Source: Bradyrhizobium cytisi (lineage in GTDB: Bacteria; Pseudomonadota; Alphaproteobacteria; Rhizobiales; Xanthobacteraceae). From it: DNA of 64,000 nt. Shown one piece after another: positions 44,066 to 54,787 of the stretch; within the stretch, counting starts at the first letter, position 1; each line of letters begins with the position of its first letter. The DNA is taken from assembly GCF_008123515.1 (NCBI RefSeq), contig NZ_VSSR01000045.1, positions 1-64,000 of the forward strand, given 5' to 3'. The notes under the pieces are model-generated. The model was not told the DNA's origin. It did not search any database and was given only the letters and a program-made list of their open reading frames with translations. Position numbers and translations under genes: made by a program.

Positions 44066-45565
44066 CTATGAGCTTGGGCTTGCAAGCCCGCTGAGCGGCC
44101 GGTTCAACTCGTAGAGGTGATAGATGAGCGCTGCAGGTGTATTCGGCGGCGCATGTCCCGCATAGACCTCTCGCGCCGTCCAGCCCACACCTCGAAGGCC
44201 CTCAACGAAATGGAATCTCTCGTCCCAATCCTGTAGCACCAGCAGATATTGCGGCTGGAATGCTTCCGCGATCTCTGCGACCGCTCTGGATCGTTGCAGA
44301 CCGACGCTCGGGTAAGTCGTTCGCTTGTGAAAATCCATCGCGGCAGGCGTCTTGAGTCCCACCAAATCGACCAGCGCAGCATGACCGGCGTAGGCGACGT
44401 AGCCGGCGTCGTGAACCATGACCATTGGCCGATCCGGCAAATTTGCATTCATCCATCTCACCACATCGGCAAGGCTTTCCTGGAAGCCGACGATATGGGT
44501 TCTGTAGTCCTCGAGTTGCGCCACAAATCCCTGCGGCAGGAACAAGATCGAAATCGCGACCATGCAAAGCGTTTGCTTGCGAAACGCCGAGGTGAGGCCA
44601 CACGCAGTGCCAAACAGTACGAGCGGCGCCAGAACAAACAGATAGCGTCCGCCATTGTGCACCAGGCCACTCGGAAATCTCCAGAAATAGGCACCAAGAA
44701 AGACGGCAACAAAGAGCGCAAGCATACGTCCAACCGCAACCGGTCGCATGAAGCGGAGACACAGGAAGAGAGGAAAGCTCATCAGGGCGCCTTGAGAAAC
44801 TGCTGAAAGCATCAACAAGGATTTGTCCGACCAAGCCAGGTAGCGTTCGGCGAAAAAGAACATCTTCGCGCTGATGGTGTTGGGCACCAATGAGCCGGTA
44901 TCGATCCAATACCAGAGCAGGAAGGGCAGAGAAGTCAGGGCTGCGACCGCCGCGGCGGCAATTTTGAAGCCATTGGCAGCATCCTTTTCCCAGAACACGA
45001 TGAGCATTGACGCAGCCGACAGCAAGCTGAGTTCCGGCCGAACAAACGGCATGACGCCGCATAGGGCCGGAAGCCAGAAGGTGCGCCTTTTGTCCGTAAG
45101 CAGTTTGATGTCCCACGCCACCGCGGCCATTGCCAGTCCGGTGTCCATCCCATTCAGGACTTGAAACAACGTACCGGCGAACACGAGGCTGCCCAAGGCA
45201 ATCAGCGCCGCTTCCAGCCGAGGACATCCGATGTTGAGGCACATATAGAATACGCCGAGCACATAGGTGACCGCACTGAGCGAGCTGAGCACATACAGCG
45301 CGGCAGTATCGGGATGCACCAGTTGCTCGAAAACCAGAAGCAGTGCGAGATGCGCGCCGCTCGTCGCCCCGACAAGAGCCGGCACTCCCTCATAATTCTG
45401 GTCTCGGCCAAGACGCAGAACCTGAGCGTTGTGCAGGTTGATGAAGGCATCGTCTGTCGGAAATGCCGCGCCTCCGTTCACGTAGTAGACGATCGCAAAG
45501 ATGGCGATTGTGATGAGCGCGCAGGCTCCAGCATCGGTCCAGCGGCTCCTCAGTTCGCTCGTCAT
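44066..45565 (-). CDS. Polytopic membrane protein, GT-C glycosyltransferase-like
   Basis: This 499-residue protein has about eleven membrane segments and, in the first periplasmic loop, the acidic pair FPTDDAFINLHNA seen in GT-C enzymes of the arabinofuranosyl- and mannosyltransferase type. A soluble C-terminal part of about 100 residues follows (DRPMVMVHDAGYVAYAGHAALVDLVGL). It is noticeably less GC-rich than its neighbours and abuts palindromic repeats, so horizontal acquisition is possible. The sugar donor and acceptor are unknown. Confidence 0.75.
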   Translation of the reverse strand: MTSELRSRWTDAGACALITIAIFAIVYYVNGGAAFPTDDAFINLHNAQVLRLGRDQNYEGVPALVGATSGAHLALLLVFEQLVHPDTAALYVLSSLSAVTYVLGVFYMCLNIGCPRLEAALIALGSLVFAGTLFQVLNGMDTGLAMAAVAWDIKLLTDKRRTFWLPALCGVMPFVRPELSLLSAASMLIVFWEKDAANGFKIAAAAVAALTSLPFLLWYWIDTGSLVPNTISAKMFFFAERYLAWSDKSLLMLSAVSQGALMSFPLFLCLRFMRPVAVGRMLALFVAVFLGAYFWRFPSGLVHNGGRYLFVLAPLVLFGTACGLTSAFRKQTLCMVAISILFLPQGFVAQLEDYRTHIVGFQESLADVVRWMNANLPDRPMVMVHDAGYVAYAGHAALVDLVGLKTPAAMDFHKRTTYPSVGLQRSRAVAEIAEAFQPQYLLVLQDWDERFHFVEGLRGVGWTAREVYAGHAPPNTPAALIYHLYELNRPLSGLASPSS

Positions 45566-45712
45566 ATGTCAGGCGATCCCGTTACCCTCTGTGGACTACA
45601 ATCTAAGGTAAAACATTTTGTTAATACACCAATCGTTCCTCAGGTGATGAGCCCGCAAATCGGGGATCTAAGTTAGTGATGGAAGGCTGGGAGCGGCCGC
45701 GAAGTGAGACAT

Positions 45713-45806
45713 CGTAGGGTGGGCAAAGCGACAGCGTGCCCACCACTTCTATCGCGATGCCGAGAGATGGTGGGCACGGCACAAGCGCGCCTTTGCCCGC
45801 CCTACG
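45713..45806. repeat. Long imperfect inverted repeat (about 94 bp)
   Basis: The element starts CGTAGGGTGGGCAAAG and ends CTTTGCCCGCCCTACG, which are reverse complements but for one base. Inside, GCGTGCCCACCA and TGGTGGGCACGGC pair as well, so the entire unit can fold into one long hairpin. From memory this type of element is repeated in intergenic regions of Bradyrhizobium genomes. No coding capacity. Confidence 0.7.
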
Positions 45807-45853
45807 AGGCGGCACCAAGTTATTCGAGCTCATCAGCAGCGCGCGTCCCTCGC

Positions 45854-45990
45854 GTGTCCCGGACGCGCTGCAACGCTCTTGGCGTTGCTGCGCAGAGCCG
45901 GGACCCAGAAGGCCACGCGAACCGCTGCGGTATGGGCCCCGGCTCTGCAGCGCACCGTCAAAGAGGCGCTGCGCTGCGTCCGGGGCACGA
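45854..45990. repeat. Second intergenic palindromic repeat (about 137 bp)
   Basis: The arms begin TGTCCCGGACGCGCTGC and end GCGTCCGGGGCACG, with inner complementary blocks AGAGCCGGGACCC and GGCCCCGGCTCT. The element can form a long two-part hairpin. It lies 47 nt after the first palindrome and is a different sequence. This is also a type I recall as common between genes in Bradyrhizobium. Confidence 0.65.
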
Positions 45991-46002
45991 GACCCGCCCA
46001 AC

Positions 46003-46031
46003 AAAAAACGCGGCGTTTCCGCCGCGTTTTT
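46003..46031 (-). terminator. Intrinsic terminator after ftsH
   Basis: A 12-bp stem, AAAAACGCGGCG with CGCCGCGTTTTT, closes a TTTC loop about 20 nt past the ftsH stop. The A/T ends give a T-run in both directions, so it could work bidirectionally. Confidence 0.85.
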
Positions 46032-46052
46032 CAATTCGATCTGCCGCTTGCG

Positions 46053-47975
<1,923 letters not shown>

Positions 47976-48217
47976 CGATCTTCCTTCGTGGTCGCGCGGA
48001 TCGCGGCCTCATCCTTGGGCAGACTAGAGAAAATCCCCAAGGAATCCTCTCGGTTGGACGTATACAATTTAGGTGCCGCCCCCGTCGCTGCCAAGGGAAC
48101 GAGATGGGACTATTTATCCCATCTTAGGCCGATTCCCGCTGAAATAATGGCGTCGAGGCCGGGGTTTTTCCTGCCTGGTTAAGGTGTCCTGACGGCGGGC
48201 GGTCGAAACGGCCGGTG

Positions 48218-49291
48218 TCATGATCCGCTCTTCTGCGCCCCTCTGCGCCGCCGGACCGGCGCCGGCGCGACGTGGATACGCCCTCCGGCAAGGCTGATCA
48301 AGGCTCCCGCCAGCGTCTGCTTCAGGATGGGACGGCCATTTCTGGATGCACGGGCGCCCACTGCAATGGCCTGATCAAGCGCGGCCAAGAGAGTTTCGAC
48401 CTTGCCGAGTTCCGCCGGGCCCTCATGCCCGAGCGCGTCGATAGCCCGCAGCAGGAGCCGCAGCCGGACTTCTTCCGGCAGGCTCGCGAAGGCCGCAGCC
48501 TCGAAGCTGCGAACGCCCGGCTGTGGCGCATCGCCGCGATCCCGCAAACGGAGGAAGCGCTCGGCGCCGTCGGCCAGCACCTCGACTGCCGCGTTCGCCC
48601 GGGCGAGCCGCGCCGAAAGACGGACCAGCGTGCGGGCGTCGCCGCCCTCGGCTGCGAGCTGCGGCAGCAGCGCCCGCAGCCGCGGCCGCGTGAAGGCCGC
48701 GTCGCGGTTGGTGGGATCGTCCGCAAAGCCGATCCTGGCCCGCTTCAGCGTCGCGATGAGCTGCGATTTCGGCACGTCGAGCAGCGGGCGCGCCAACACG
48801 AGGCCGTCGCGCGTCGAAAGGCGCGCCATCGCCGACAGCCCGGCGATGCCGCTGCCGCGGAGCAGCCGCATCAACAGGGTCTCGGCCTGGTCGTCGCGGG
48901 TGTGGGCGGTCAGCACATGGCTCGCGCCGGCCGAGCGCGCGGCCTGCGCAAGCAGGCGGTAGCGGGCTTCGCGCGCTGCCGCCGGCAATCCCGTTGTCGG
49001 CTTTGCACCGCGCCAGCGCAGGGTCCGGTGCGTCAATCCGAGCTCAGAGGCGAGCCGCTTGACCTCGCGCGCCTCGCGCGCCGCCTCTGCCCGCAAGCCA
49101 TGATCGACGGTGACGACGGTGAGCTCCGGGCCGCGCGCGAGGCTGCGCCGCCAGCGCGCGGCGAGCCACATCAGCGCGATCGAGTCGGGCCCGCCGGAGA
49201 CCGCGAGCACCAGTGCGGGGGCAGCTTTCAGCTCGGCGAAGAGCCGCTTCGCCGCGCGTGCGGAGATCGGAGAATTGTCGTCGTCGGACAT
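48218..49291 (-). CDS. tilS: tRNA(Ile)-lysidine synthase
   Basis: This 357-residue enzyme uses ATP and lysine to convert C34 of the AUA-reading tRNA-Ile to lysidine. The PP-loop SGGPDS is at residues 32-37, with the downstream AHTRDDQAETLLMRLLRGSG that is typical of TilS. The short C-terminal region is normal for Alphaproteobacteria. The start at 49291 (MSDDDNSP) is taken over one 15 nt upstream. It lies between cpoB (70 nt upstream) and ftsH, an order known in other Alphaproteobacteria. Confidence 0.93.
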   Translation of the reverse strand: MSDDDNSPISARAAKRLFAELKAAPALVLAVSGGPDSIALMWLAARWRRSLARGPELTVVTVDHGLRAEAAREAREVKRLASELGLTHRTLRWRGAKPTTGLPAAAREARYRLLAQAARSAGASHVLTAHTRDDQAETLLMRLLRGSGIAGLSAMARLSTRDGLVLARPLLDVPKSQLIATLKRARIGFADDPTNRDAAFTRPRLRALLPQLAAEGGDARTLVRLSARLARANAAVEVLADGAERFLRLRDRGDAPQPGVRSFEAAAFASLPEEVRLRLLLRAIDALGHEGPAELGKVETLLAALDQAIAVGARASRNGRPILKQTLAGALISLAGGRIHVAPAPVRRRRGAQKSGS

Positions 49292-49361
49292 GACACTGCC
49301 TGGCAATCGTCAGACCGTTTAGCGCAGCACGATCCACCTTGTCAGCGTGTGGTGCGGCGCC

Positions 49362-50381
49362 TCAGCACTTCACCCGCTTCTGCTCGCGATCGACGGCGGC
49401 TTTGACACCGGCGGAGGCGCGCGGATATTTGCGGCCGACCTCGCCGAAGGCGGCGCAGGCGGCTTCCTTCTCCTTCAGCGCGGCGAGCGACTGGCCGAGC
49501 CGCAGCAGCGCATCCGGCGCCTTGGCCGATTTGTCGTACTTGGTGGTGACAGCGAGGAAGGCTTCGGCGGAATCGCGATATTGCTGGCGCTGGAAATAGC
49601 TTTCGCCGAGCCAGTATTGCGCGTCGCCGAGCAGCGGGTCACCAGGATACTTCGCCGCAAAATTCTTCATGGTCTGCTCGGCGAGCGCGTAGTCCTTGCG
49701 CTGCATGTAGCCGATGCCGAGGTCGAACTCGTCGCGCGGCGTCGCCGAGGGCGGCAGTGTCGCGAGCCCGGTGCCGCCGGCTTGCGGCGGATAACCCTGT
49801 TGCGCCGGTGGAGAGCCGGGCTGGGCCGGTGCCGCTGCCTGCGGATAGCGCCCGCCGTTGTTGGAGAGATCGAGCGGCGCCCCCGCCGGCATCGGCTGCT
49901 GACCGCCACCGAGCGCGCGCGGCGCGCCGGGCGCATTCGGTGTCTGGCTCGGGTCGAACGCATCACCACGGCGGCGCATGCCGGGCGCGCCGGGGCCCGG
50001 CTGCTCCTGAACGATCGGCGCGGGAGCCGCGATCTGCGGCTGCTCGTAATTCGGCTGCGCGGTCTGCTGCTGCTGCGGAGGCTGCTGGCGATAGGCCGGC
50101 GCGACCTGGGCCGGCGGCACGGCCGCGGCGTTAGGCTGTGCCGGCACCTGTCCGGGTGTGCCCTGCGCGCCGCCCTCGAGCGCCCGCAGCCGGTCTTCGA
50201 GCTGGCGGTTGCGATATTGCAGCTCTTCGTTCTGGCCGGTGAGCTGGCGCAGCTGGTTCTCCAACCGCTCGATCCGCATTTCGGGGTCGCCGTCGTCCGA
50301 CTGGGCGAATACGGGCGAGCACAAAGAGAGCAGCGCGGCGATCGCCACGGTGCCGTTAATTGCCTTGAATTTGGATGACAT
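49362..50381 (-). CDS. cpoB: Tol-Pal system coordinator CpoB (YbgF)
   Basis: This 339-residue periplasmic protein has a signal peptide ending ...SPVFAQ (about residue 25), a coiled coil (MRIERLENQLRQLTGQNEELQ starts it, residues about 32-67), a long Gln/Pro/Ala-rich linker and a C-terminal TPR domain (DLGIGYMQRKDYALAEQTM... AQYWLGESYF). CpoB links Tol-Pal energy to peptidoglycan synthesis during division. The ATG at 50381 is chosen as it gives a clean signal peptide. It is the last gene of the tol-pal cluster; a hairpin separates it from pal. Confidence 0.9.
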   Translation of the reverse strand: MSSKFKAINGTVAIAALLSLCSPVFAQSDDGDPEMRIERLENQLRQLTGQNEELQYRNRQLEDRLRALEGGAQGTPGQVPAQPNAAAVPPAQVAPAYRQQPPQQQQTAQPNYEQPQIAAPAPIVQEQPGPGAPGMRRRGDAFDPSQTPNAPGAPRALGGGQQPMPAGAPLDLSNNGGRYPQAAAPAQPGSPPAQQGYPPQAGGTGLATLPPSATPRDEFDLGIGYMQRKDYALAEQTMKNFAAKYPGDPLLGDAQYWLGESYFQRQQYRDSAEAFLAVTTKYDKSAKAPDALLRLGQSLAALKEKEAACAAFGEVGRKYPRASAGVKAAVDREQKRVKC

Positions 50382-50499
50382 CTTGCCCTGACGACGAAAA
50401 CAAAATCTGCGACGGAACATGCGACGCGCCACACTTTGAAAGGCAGTACGCCAAAAATGTGACTGGCACCACGGGGTTTCTGTCACAGATCGCTGAAAC

Positions 50500-50525
50500 G
50501 AAACCGGCGCCCGAGAGGGCGCCGG
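50500..50525 (-). terminator. Hairpin between pal and cpoB
   Basis: A perfect 9-bp GC stem (CCGGCGCCC with GGGCGCCGG) closes a four-base loop about 40 nt past the pal stop; on the minus strand it is followed by TTTCGTTTC. It may be an attenuating terminator that lowers cpoB relative to the abundant Pal lipoprotein, or an RNA-stabilising end. Confidence 0.6.
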
Positions 50526-50565
50526 CATATTCGGTTTCCAAAGATGAACGGCTGCTGACTAAGTG

Positions 50566-51054
50566 TCAGGAGCTCGCGTTCAGCACGGTCACGGCGCGAC
50601 GGTTCTGCGACCAGCAGGAGATATCGTTACACACGGCCACCGGGCGCTCCTTGCCGTAGGAGATCGTGCGCATGCGGTTGGCATCGATGCCGCGCGAGGC
50701 GAGGAACGAGCGCACCGACTGGGCGCGGCGGGCGCCGAGCGCGATGTTGTATTCGCGGGTGCCGCGCTCGTCGGCGTGACCTTCGATGGTGAAGGAGTAG
50801 CGCGGATAGGTCTGCAGCCACTGCGCCTGCTTCTCCAGCGTCACGATCGCCTGCGGGGTCAGATCGGTCTGGTCGCTCTCGAAGAACACGCGGTCGCCCA
50901 CGTTCACGACGAAGTCCTGCTGGCTGCCCGGCGTCGCCGCGCTCGCATTCGCGTCCATACCCACGTTCTTGTTGGCGCAGGCGCCCATTGACAGAGCGAT
51001 GGCAAGCACCGCGGCCAGCTTCAATCCCTGGAGGATACGCATAGGATATTTCAT
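50566..51054 (-). CDS. pal: Peptidoglycan-associated lipoprotein Pal
   Basis: This 162-residue outer-membrane lipoprotein has a signal with the lipobox MGAC (Cys about residue 26) and a C-terminal OmpA-like domain that binds diaminopimelate in peptidoglycan (FFESDQTDLTPQA, then EGHADERGTREYNIALGARRA). It anchors the outer membrane to the wall and is moved by TolB. GGAGG lies 7 nt before the start at 51054. Upstream on the strand are the FeeM-like and GGDEF/EAL genes and not tolB, unlike the usual order. Confidence 0.95.
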   Translation of the reverse strand: MKYPMRILQGLKLAAVLAIALSMGACANKNVGMDANASAATPGSQQDFVVNVGDRVFFESDQTDLTPQAIVTLEKQAQWLQTYPRYSFTIEGHADERGTREYNIALGARRAQSVRSFLASRGIDANRMRTISYGKERPVAVCNDISCWSQNRRAVTVLNASS

Positions 51055-51307
51055 TCCGGAGCCTCCACGCTCACGTTCGTCCACTGCTGTCCGGTCTACA
51101 GGGGGTTGGTTAAGCGAACGTTCCGTCAACCTTGACGGAACCTTGCCTCAGCCGGTCAAATGCCCCCAACCAGCGAAAAGCACCCATTGTGGTTAATGGG
51201 TTGTAAATGTGGCGCGAGGGTGAAGGCAAGCCGCGTTAGCCGGCAAAATCCCCGGCTCCGCTGGAATTTTGGGCGCGGGGACTCCGGCGGGAACCGGCGT
51301 GGCCCGA

Positions 51308-52036
51308 TCAGGCCACGGTAATGGCCGGAACGAGCACCGGCCGGGACACGGCCTGGGTCTGGGCGGCACGGTCGAACAGCATCCTTCGCTCAAAGGCGCT
51401 CGAGCGCATGATGGGAAAGCGGGTCAGGACCCGCTCCCGGAGTTTTGCGAAATCGGAGGCCATCAGGACCACCTTCCTCGAATGCCAGCCCGGGAACGGA
51501 CGCGGCTCGGTGAGGGTCTCATGCAGGAAGATCCGGCGATAAAACGCCTGGTGATCGGTACGCACCATCGCCAGTCCGAGATCGGCATTGAAATGATCGC
51601 AGGCGAGATAGGCCAGCCGCAGCGTCAGATAAGGGAGCTCGTGAAACCGCTGACTCGTGTCCGGATCTGCTGCAAAACGCGCGGGATCGACGAAAACTTC
51701 GCCTCGATCGAGGCGAGAGTTGAGAACATCGCCGAACAATTCCGTGGTGTAGGACATCCGCCGTTCTGACGTCAGGACGTGAAGGCGCAGAGAACTGCAG
51801 AGTTCTCCGTCGAGATAGATCCCGAAGATCCAGGCGTTGGGTGCATCGTCGTAAGTGTCGATGATCCGTTGAGATGCCGATGGTGAGATCAGCCCGCCGT
51901 GCAGATACGCCCTGTAGCGCATCGCGTAGACGGCATCACGGTCCTCGGGAGTTTCGATGAGGCGATAGTCGAGGCGGTCGAACAACCCCGCCCCTCGCAT
52001 TTCGAGCGGCGCGCGCGGCTCGGCTCCTGACTTCAT
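51308..52036 (-). CDS. FeeM-like N-acyl amino acid synthase domain protein (GNAT fold)
   Basis: This 242-residue soluble protein resembles the N-acyl amino acid synthase FeeM and, more distantly, the LuxI-type autoinducer synthases. The pattern is RYRAYLHGGLI, then the acidic DTYDDAPNAWIFGIYLDGELCSSLRLHVL, VDPARFAAD and the second-half segment FYRRIFLHETL. Proteins of this fold join an acyl chain from acyl carrier protein to an amino acid or amine. Its natural product is unknown. It sits between the GGDEF/EAL gene (169 nt) and pal (253 nt) on the same strand, within the tol-pal cluster. Confidence 0.7.
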   Translation of the reverse strand: MKSGAEPRAPLEMRGAGLFDRLDYRLIETPEDRDAVYAMRYRAYLHGGLISPSASQRIIDTYDDAPNAWIFGIYLDGELCSSLRLHVLTSERRMSYTTELFGDVLNSRLDRGEVFVDPARFAADPDTSQRFHELPYLTLRLAYLACDHFNADLGLAMVRTDHQAFYRRIFLHETLTEPRPFPGWHSRKVVLMASDFAKLRERVLTRFPIMRSSAFERRMLFDRAAQTQAVSRPVLVPAITVA

Positions 52037-52205
52037 CTCATACTCCCGCCCACTCAGGGCAACTTCCGCGAGTGTGGGCGAGATTAATGACTCCTTAACC
52101 GAATTGCAAAGGGTTCGAACCGTTAGGGTTAAGGATCATCGCCCGCAAAACTCCGGGGAAATACAGGGAAACATGGAGGAAATGGCGACGGCCGGGAGCG
52201 CGACG

Positions 52206-54542
52206 CTAGCCAAACGACCGCGAGGAGATCGAGACGATCTGAGCGTCTCCGATGCGGCGACCATGCGAGGCGTCGAGCAATTGACGGATCCGGACCGCCG
52301 GAACGGGCCGGCTGAACAGGTAGCCCTGCCCTTCGGAGACCGTGCCGTCGGCGCTCACGAGCTCGAGCTGCTCGTTGGTCTCGATGCCCTCGACGACGAC
52401 CGCCATGCCGAGGTCGGCCGACAGCCGCGCCACGCCGCGGAGCAGCGTCAGCGGGCGGTCGGTGTCGATGCCCTCGAGGAAGGAGCGGTCGATCTTGACC
52501 TTCTGCATCGGGAAGTTGTGCAGGTAGCTGAGGCTCGAATAGCCGGTGCCGAAATCGTCCAGCGAGATGCGCACGCCGAGCGCGTGCAGCTGCGACAGGA
52601 TATCATGGGTGAGCTGGGTATTGCGCAGCAGCGAGGATTCGGTGATCTCGATCTCGAGGCGGTGCGCGGGCAGGCCCGAGACTTCGAGCGCGTAGCGGAT
52701 CTCGCTCAGCACGTCGCGCTGGTGGAATTGCTGCGGCGAGAAGTTGACGGCGACGCTGACGCCATCCGGCCACTTCATGCATTCCATGCAGGCGCGGCGC
52801 AAGATCCAGCGACCGAGATCGACGATCAGGCCCATGTCCTCGGCGACCGGGATGATGTCGACCGGCGAGACCGTGCCGCGCACCGGATGATTCCAGCGCA
52901 GCAGCGCTTCGCAGGTGGAGATCTTGCCGGTCTTCAGATTGACCAGCGGCTGGTAGAACAGCTCGAACTCCTCGTTGGCGAGCGCCTTGCGCAGGTCGAG
53001 CTCGAGGATGCGCCGGGCCTCGACGGTGGCCGCCATCTCGTCGCGGAAGAAGCAGAACGTGCCGCGGCCGTCGGCCTTGGCGCGGTAGAGCGCCATGTCG
53101 GCGTTCTTCAAAAGCGTGTCGGCGCTGACGCCCTCCGGCGAGGTCAGCGCGATGCCGACGCTGGCGCCGATCTCGACCAGATGATTGTCGATGCGGTAGC
53201 GCTCGCTCAGCCGTTCGACGATGCGGCGGGCAAGGCTGGCGGCATCCTCGGCCGCATTGATGTTCTGCTGGAACACGACGAACTCGTCGCCACCGAAGCG
53301 GGCGACGAAATCCTCCGGCCGCAGCATCTCGCGCAGCCGGTTGGCCACCGCGCAGAGCAGCTGGTCGCCGCAGGGATGACCGAGCGTATCGTTGACCTGC
53401 TTGAACTGGTCGAGGTCCACGAACAGCAGCGCGGAGAGCCGGTCGGAATGACGCGAGGCCGCCAGCAAGGAATCGATCTCGTTGCGGAAATGGACGCGGT
53501 TGGGGAGCGCGGTCAATTCGTCGTAACGGGCAAGATGGGTGATCTTGGCCTCGGCATTGCACCGCTCGGTCACGTCTTCGAGCAGCAGCACTGCGCCGCC
53601 GTCGGCCATCGGCTGGACCGTCCAGGACAATGACCGATTTCTCTCCGCGTCCGGATCGACGGTCACGATCTCGTTCGCGTGCGAATTCTCGATCTCGGTG
53701 ACGATCATCTCGCCGCTCGCGGCCGAGATCGAGCCTGAGCTGACGCACGCGGCCAGGATATCACGCGCGCTGATGCCGTTCCGGGCGAGATCGCTGGGGA
53801 GGTCCAGCATCTCGCTGAAGCGGTGATTCATCACCGCGAGCTGCCTGTCGACGCGGAACATGCACAGACCGTGCGGCATGTTGTTCAGGGCGGTATCGAA
53901 CTGGCCCGCAAGCGCCGCTTCGCGCTCCCGAGCCACGACCGCGCGCATGAATATTCTGTGCAGATTGGCCGAGAGCTGCATGATCGCCAGCAGGAATGCG
54001 GCGCTCACGAGGGCCATGGCGATGTAGTAGGGCGTACCGTGCGACGCGAGCGCGATGACGGCGGGACCGAACATCAGGCCGGCCTGCAGATGGTATATCG
54101 ACGGCCGTCCGTAGGCTCGTCCAGCGCCTCCTCCGACGATCCCGGTGGTGATGGAGAGGGCGATCATGTGGACGACGGCGTCGTCAGTGCTCACCAAAGC
54201 GAGCCCGCACCACGTTCCAATCGCACCGGCCTGGATCAGCGCGCCGATCAGATAGCGCCTTTGCCAGAGCACGGCTTCTTCGGCGGTCAGGGTGGCTTTG
54301 CGCGGCAGGAAGCGTCGCAGATCGAACAACCGGAGAGCTCCGGCCAGGATGATCAGTGCCACCGTCGCCCAGGTCAGGTTTTGTCCGGTCCTCAGCGCCG
54401 TGATGGCGGCCCCGATGGCGACGAAGACGATACCCGCAAGCAGCGGACCGGGCGCTTCGAACAGGGAATCATTCAGCGCCGCCGACACCGGGGGCGCCGT
54501 CTGTCCTCGATCGGATTTTCCGGTCTGGTTTGCGAACTGCAT
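52206..54542 (-). CDS. Membrane GGDEF-EAL cyclic-di-GMP signalling protein
   Basis: This 778-residue protein has an N-terminal region of six or so membrane segments (residues about 35-210), a PAS-like domain (GQFDTALNNMPHGLCMFRVD begins it), then GGDEF and EAL domains. Both active-site motifs are intact (RFGGDEFVVF and CEALLRWNHP, later DDFGTGYSSL), so it could synthesise or degrade c-di-GMP. It lies between tolB and the FeeM-like gene. The membrane region may detect an envelope or lipophilic signal, which is inference. Confidence 0.88.
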   Translation of the reverse strand: MQFANQTGKSDRGQTAPPVSAALNDSLFEAPGPLLAGIVFVAIGAAITALRTGQNLTWATVALIILAGALRLFDLRRFLPRKATLTAEEAVLWQRRYLIGALIQAGAIGTWCGLALVSTDDAVVHMIALSITTGIVGGGAGRAYGRPSIYHLQAGLMFGPAVIALASHGTPYYIAMALVSAAFLLAIMQLSANLHRIFMRAVVAREREAALAGQFDTALNNMPHGLCMFRVDRQLAVMNHRFSEMLDLPSDLARNGISARDILAACVSSGSISAASGEMIVTEIENSHANEIVTVDPDAERNRSLSWTVQPMADGGAVLLLEDVTERCNAEAKITHLARYDELTALPNRVHFRNEIDSLLAASRHSDRLSALLFVDLDQFKQVNDTLGHPCGDQLLCAVANRLREMLRPEDFVARFGGDEFVVFQQNINAAEDAASLARRIVERLSERYRIDNHLVEIGASVGIALTSPEGVSADTLLKNADMALYRAKADGRGTFCFFRDEMAATVEARRILELDLRKALANEEFELFYQPLVNLKTGKISTCEALLRWNHPVRGTVSPVDIIPVAEDMGLIVDLGRWILRRACMECMKWPDGVSVAVNFSPQQFHQRDVLSEIRYALEVSGLPAHRLEIEITESSLLRNTQLTHDILSQLHALGVRISLDDFGTGYSSLSYLHNFPMQKVKIDRSFLEGIDTDRPLTLLRGVARLSADLGMAVVVEGIETNEQLELVSADGTVSEGQGYLFSRPVPAVRIRQLLDASHGRRIGDAQIVSISSRSFG

Positions 54543-54787
54543 TTTGGTTTTGTACGCGCGTCCTGTTTGACGGGTACTTTTACCCAGACCAGATGAAGCC
54601 TTTCTGAGGGAACATCGTTAAAGTCGAGTTGTTTTTCGGCAATAGCGAAACTGTTTCTGCTGGAATATCAAGCAACTAGGCAAGCCTTGCCGGGCTCAAG
54701 GTGAATGAAAGCTTGCCGCGCACGCAGAAACCCGAAAAATCGGCGCTTCTTTTCGAAAAACATCGCGCGTTGCGGGACGCGCGCGAT

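Larger units (their letters stand above)
45566..46052. other. Repeat-containing intergenic region between GT-C gene and ftsH
   Basis: This 487-nt gap lies upstream of the GT-C gene and downstream of ftsH. Its left 150 nt are AT-rich and probably hold the promoter of the GT-C gene. The remainder consists of two palindromic repeats and the ftsH terminator, listed separately. I see no credible protein gene in it. Confidence 0.6.

Noticed and set aside
43775..44094. Two overlapping plus-strand frames (98 and 67 codons) between the small membrane gene and the GT-C gene
   Set aside because: Neither has a ribosome-binding site, domain or protein-like pattern, and they share the same bases in different frames.
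47976..48217. Possible heat-shock (RpoH) promoter upstream of ftsH
   Set aside because: ftsH is often heat-inducible and a CTTGGGGAT-like block is present, but the -10 part does not fit well enough to name.
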